Assembly: GCA_944386885.1 (NCBI GenBank)
Contig: CALXCU010000062.1
Location: 1-35,635 of the forward strand
Direction: 5' to 3'
DNA: 35,635 bases
DNA from: an uncultured Oscillospiraceae bacterium
Lineage (GTDB): Bacteria; Bacillota; Clostridia; Oscillospirales; Oscillospiraceae
In this document: piece after piece, positions 34,368-35,635 of the stretch
How the letters are laid out: every line of letters begins with the position of its first letter
How positions within the stretch are numbered: position 1 is the first letter of the stretch
Translations under genes and position numbers: made by a program
Notes under the pieces: model-generated
The model's database searches: none
Seen by the model: only the letters and a program-made list of their open reading frames with translations
Told to the model about the DNA's origin: nothing

Positions 34368-35192
34368 TCACCGCCTCCGAAGGGCCCAGAAGGCCACCGC
34401 GCTGGCTGCCGCCACATTTAGGGAGTCCACCCCGTGGGCCATGGGGATGCGCACGGTGTAATCGCACGCGGCGATGGTCTCCCGGGCCAGGCCGTCCCCC
34501 TCGGCTCCCAGGACAATGGCCAGCTTTCCCAGGCCTTGGAGGACGGGGTCCTCAATGCTGACCGCCCGCTCGCTCAGGGCCATAGCCGCCGTGGGAAAGC
34601 CCAGCCGCCGCAGCCGCTCCAGCCCCGCTTCAGGCCAGTCCCCCGGCCCCTCGCCGATCCGGGTCCAGGGCACTTGGAAGACGGTGCCCATGCTCACCCG
34701 CACCGCACGGCGGTAGAGGGGATCGCAGCAGGTCGGGGTGACCAGCACCCCGTCCACCCCCAGAGCGGCCGCCGAGCGGAAGATGGCCCCCACGTTGGTT
34801 GCATCCACGATTCCCTCCAGCACAGCCAACCGGCTGGCCCCGGCGCAGAGCTCCTCCACCGTGGGCAGCTGGGGGCGGCGCATGGCGCACAGCACCCCTC
34901 GGGTGAGAGGATAGCCCGCCAGTGCCTCCAGCGTTTCCCGGCCGGCGGTGTACACCGGCACATTCCCGCACCGCTCCAGCAGGGACGCCGCCCCTGGGAT
35001 CTTCCTGCGCTCCATCAGGAGGGACACCGGCTGGCATCCGGCATCCAGGGCCCGGTCGATCACCTTGGGGCTCTCGGCAATAAAAATCCCCTTCTCCGGC
35101 TCCAGGCGGTTGCGCAGCTGGGCCTCCGTGAGATGAGAAAATACTTCCAGTTCCGGTGCGTCCAGACCGGTCACTTCAATGATCTGTGCCAT
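34368..35192 (-). CDS. SpoU/TrmH-family RNA 2'-O-methyltransferase
   Basis: 274 residues. A short N-terminal substrate-binding part (LRNRLEPEKGIFIAESPKVI) leads to the SPOUT knot with its three motifs: NVGAIFRSAAALGVDGVLV, VLGAEGDGL, and IPMAHGVDSLNVAAASAVA. It uses SAM to methylate a ribose in tRNA or rRNA; the target cannot be told. The ATG at 35192 follows AAGGAGA; an in-frame ATG at 35216 has no ribosome site. No promoter is obvious upstream. Confidence 0.92.
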   Translation of the reverse strand: MAQIIEVTGLDAPELEVFSHLTEAQLRNRLEPEKGIFIAESPKVIDRALDAGCQPVSLLMERRKIPGAASLLERCGNVPVYTAGRETLEALAGYPLTRGVLCAMRRPQLPTVEELCAGASRLAVLEGIVDATNVGAIFRSAAALGVDGVLVTPTCCDPLYRRAVRVSMGTVFQVPWTRIGEGPGDWPEAGLERLRRLGFPTAAMALSERAVSIEDPVLQGLGKLAIVLGAEGDGLARETIAACDYTVRIPMAHGVDSLNVAAASAVAFWALRRR

Positions 35193-35216
35193 GCTGTCTC
35201 CTTCCCTCTCTAACAT

Positions 35217-35293
35217 GGATTGATCGTCTCATGTTGCTTCCTTTTTCCATCCAGGCAAACGGCAGCCGACTGGACGCCCCAGCTTTCAATCGC
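35217..35293. other. Gap between the methyltransferase gene and the glycosyltransferase remnant
   Basis: No gene or clear promoter is seen here; the methyltransferase gene must be transcribed from here or from readthrough. Confidence 0.4.
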
Positions 35294-35512
35294 TCAGCTC
35301 CTTGTAAGCAGAGACATCTCTGCCTTGCTAAAAATCGGCCTTGTATCCTGCAAAGCGGCTTGTCCAAGCAAAATCAGCATCGGTATGATGGAATAGTGGT
35401 ACCGTCCTGCCACTTCTACCAGCATCTGTGCAAGGATTAGGCCCGTGATATACAGAGGAACTAAGATATATGTCGTCTTTCTTTTGCTGCGCCACAGTCT
35501 GACCGCGCCTAG
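35294..35512 (-). pseudogene. C-terminal remnant of a polytopic membrane protein, probably a GT39-type glycosyltransferase
   Basis: An open minus-strand frame of 72 residues ends with TGA at 35296-35294 and has no start. It contains TYILVPLYITGLILAQMLVE, then GRYHYSIIPMLILLGQAAL, a pattern typical of the last membrane segments of mannosyl/arabinosyl-type glycosyltransferases. The frame is lost at the CTAG at 35509-35512, where IS DNA begins. I infer that an insertion cut the gene; the rest may lie beyond the IS outside the window. Confidence 0.55.
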
Positions 35513-35635
35513 ACCTTGTTTGAAAAATCGAGAGAATTGTGTTAAATCAACAAGATAGCGATAGCGGCAAGGTAAACGAAGGCCAGGAATGAGGCATCCA
35601 GTTTGTCATATCTGGTGGCAATTCTGCGGAACCAC
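35513..35635 (-). mobile_element. End of an IS5-family (IS427-like) insertion sequence, truncated by window edge
   Basis: The outer end near 35512 (ACCTTGTTTGAAAAATCGAG) looks like the terminal inverted repeat of this group, and CTAG or TA next to it fits its usual target duplication. Inside lies the end of the transposase gene. Confidence 0.75.
35542..35634 (-). CDS. IS5-family transposase, C-terminal 30 residues
   Basis: Frame reads WFRRIATRYDKLDASFLAFV and then a short hydrophobic tail, ending with TAA at 35544-35542. The RRIATRYDKLDASFLAFVYLA ending is characteristic of IS5/IS427-group DDE transposases. The catalytic part is outside the window. Confidence 0.85.
   Translation of the reverse strand, partial: WFRRIATRYDKLDASFLAFVYLAAIAILLI

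Overview
The window looks like chromosomal DNA of a GC-rich, spore-forming, anaerobic Firmicute of the Clostridia, most likely an Oscillospiraceae-type gut bacterium (Flavonifractor/Intestinimonas-like). This is inferred from gene content, not from a marker gene. The signs are a spoVAC gene, a SpoVB-type flippase, rqcP, RNase Y, pyruvate phosphate dikinase, a multidomain flavodiiron protein, a 2-hydroxyacyl-CoA dehydratase-family protein, high-GC codon use and AGGAGG-type ribosome binding sites. No rRNA, tRNA, CRISPR array or prophage was seen.

Layout. 1-1016: 3' end of an O-acetylhomoserine sulfhydrylase gene and its terminator. 1022-1578: a small ArsC/Spx-like gene coupled to a DUF1653 gene. 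1668-7890: a complete F1Fo ATP synthase operon on the minus strand (atpBEFHAGDC). 8173-10600: a CitA/DcuS-type sensor kinase and its response regulator, divergent from the atp operon, with a consensus promoter and a terminator. 10618-11104: a minus-strand unit with a near-perfect promoter and an intrinsic terminator but no recognisable gene. 11159-20128: a minus-strand housekeeping and sporulation block (rny, lepB, zinc-ribbon protein, purine nucleoside phosphorylase, MTA/SAH deaminase, spoVB-like, mazG, hup, rqcP, spoVAC), with a repeat-rich leader at 17654-17832. 20129-20583: a divergent control region with two 17-bp-spaced TTGACA promoters. 20584-21501: yedF plus DUF3343. 21509-25510: an FdpF-type flavodiiron fusion and a double-cubane/2-hydroxyacyl-CoA dehydratase-type protein, each with its own promoter. 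25511-26140: an AT-rich stretch with small ORFs and a strong hairpin. 26141-28874: ppdK with a palindromic promoter. 28967-34356: a likely seven-gene operon (two-domain CmpB-type membrane protein, DUF3783, split ThrE-type exporter, HAD phosphatase, SGNH hydrolase, DUF4358 lipoprotein). 34368-35192: an rRNA/tRNA methyltransferase. 35294-35635: the tail of a membrane glycosyltransferase cut by an IS5-type element that runs off the window.

How it fits together. The ATP synthase c subunit lacks the Na+ ligands and reads as H+-coupled. Deaminase plus phosphorylase form a plausible route that converts methylthioadenosine or adenosine by-products to hypoxanthine. The flavodiiron fusion would use NAD(P)H to remove O2, fitting an anaerobe. 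PPDK serves pyruvate/PEP interconversion. The best candidates for undescribed biology are the orphan transcription unit at 10618-11104, the structured leader of the zinc-ribbon/purine operon, and the attenuator-like hairpin in the rny leader.
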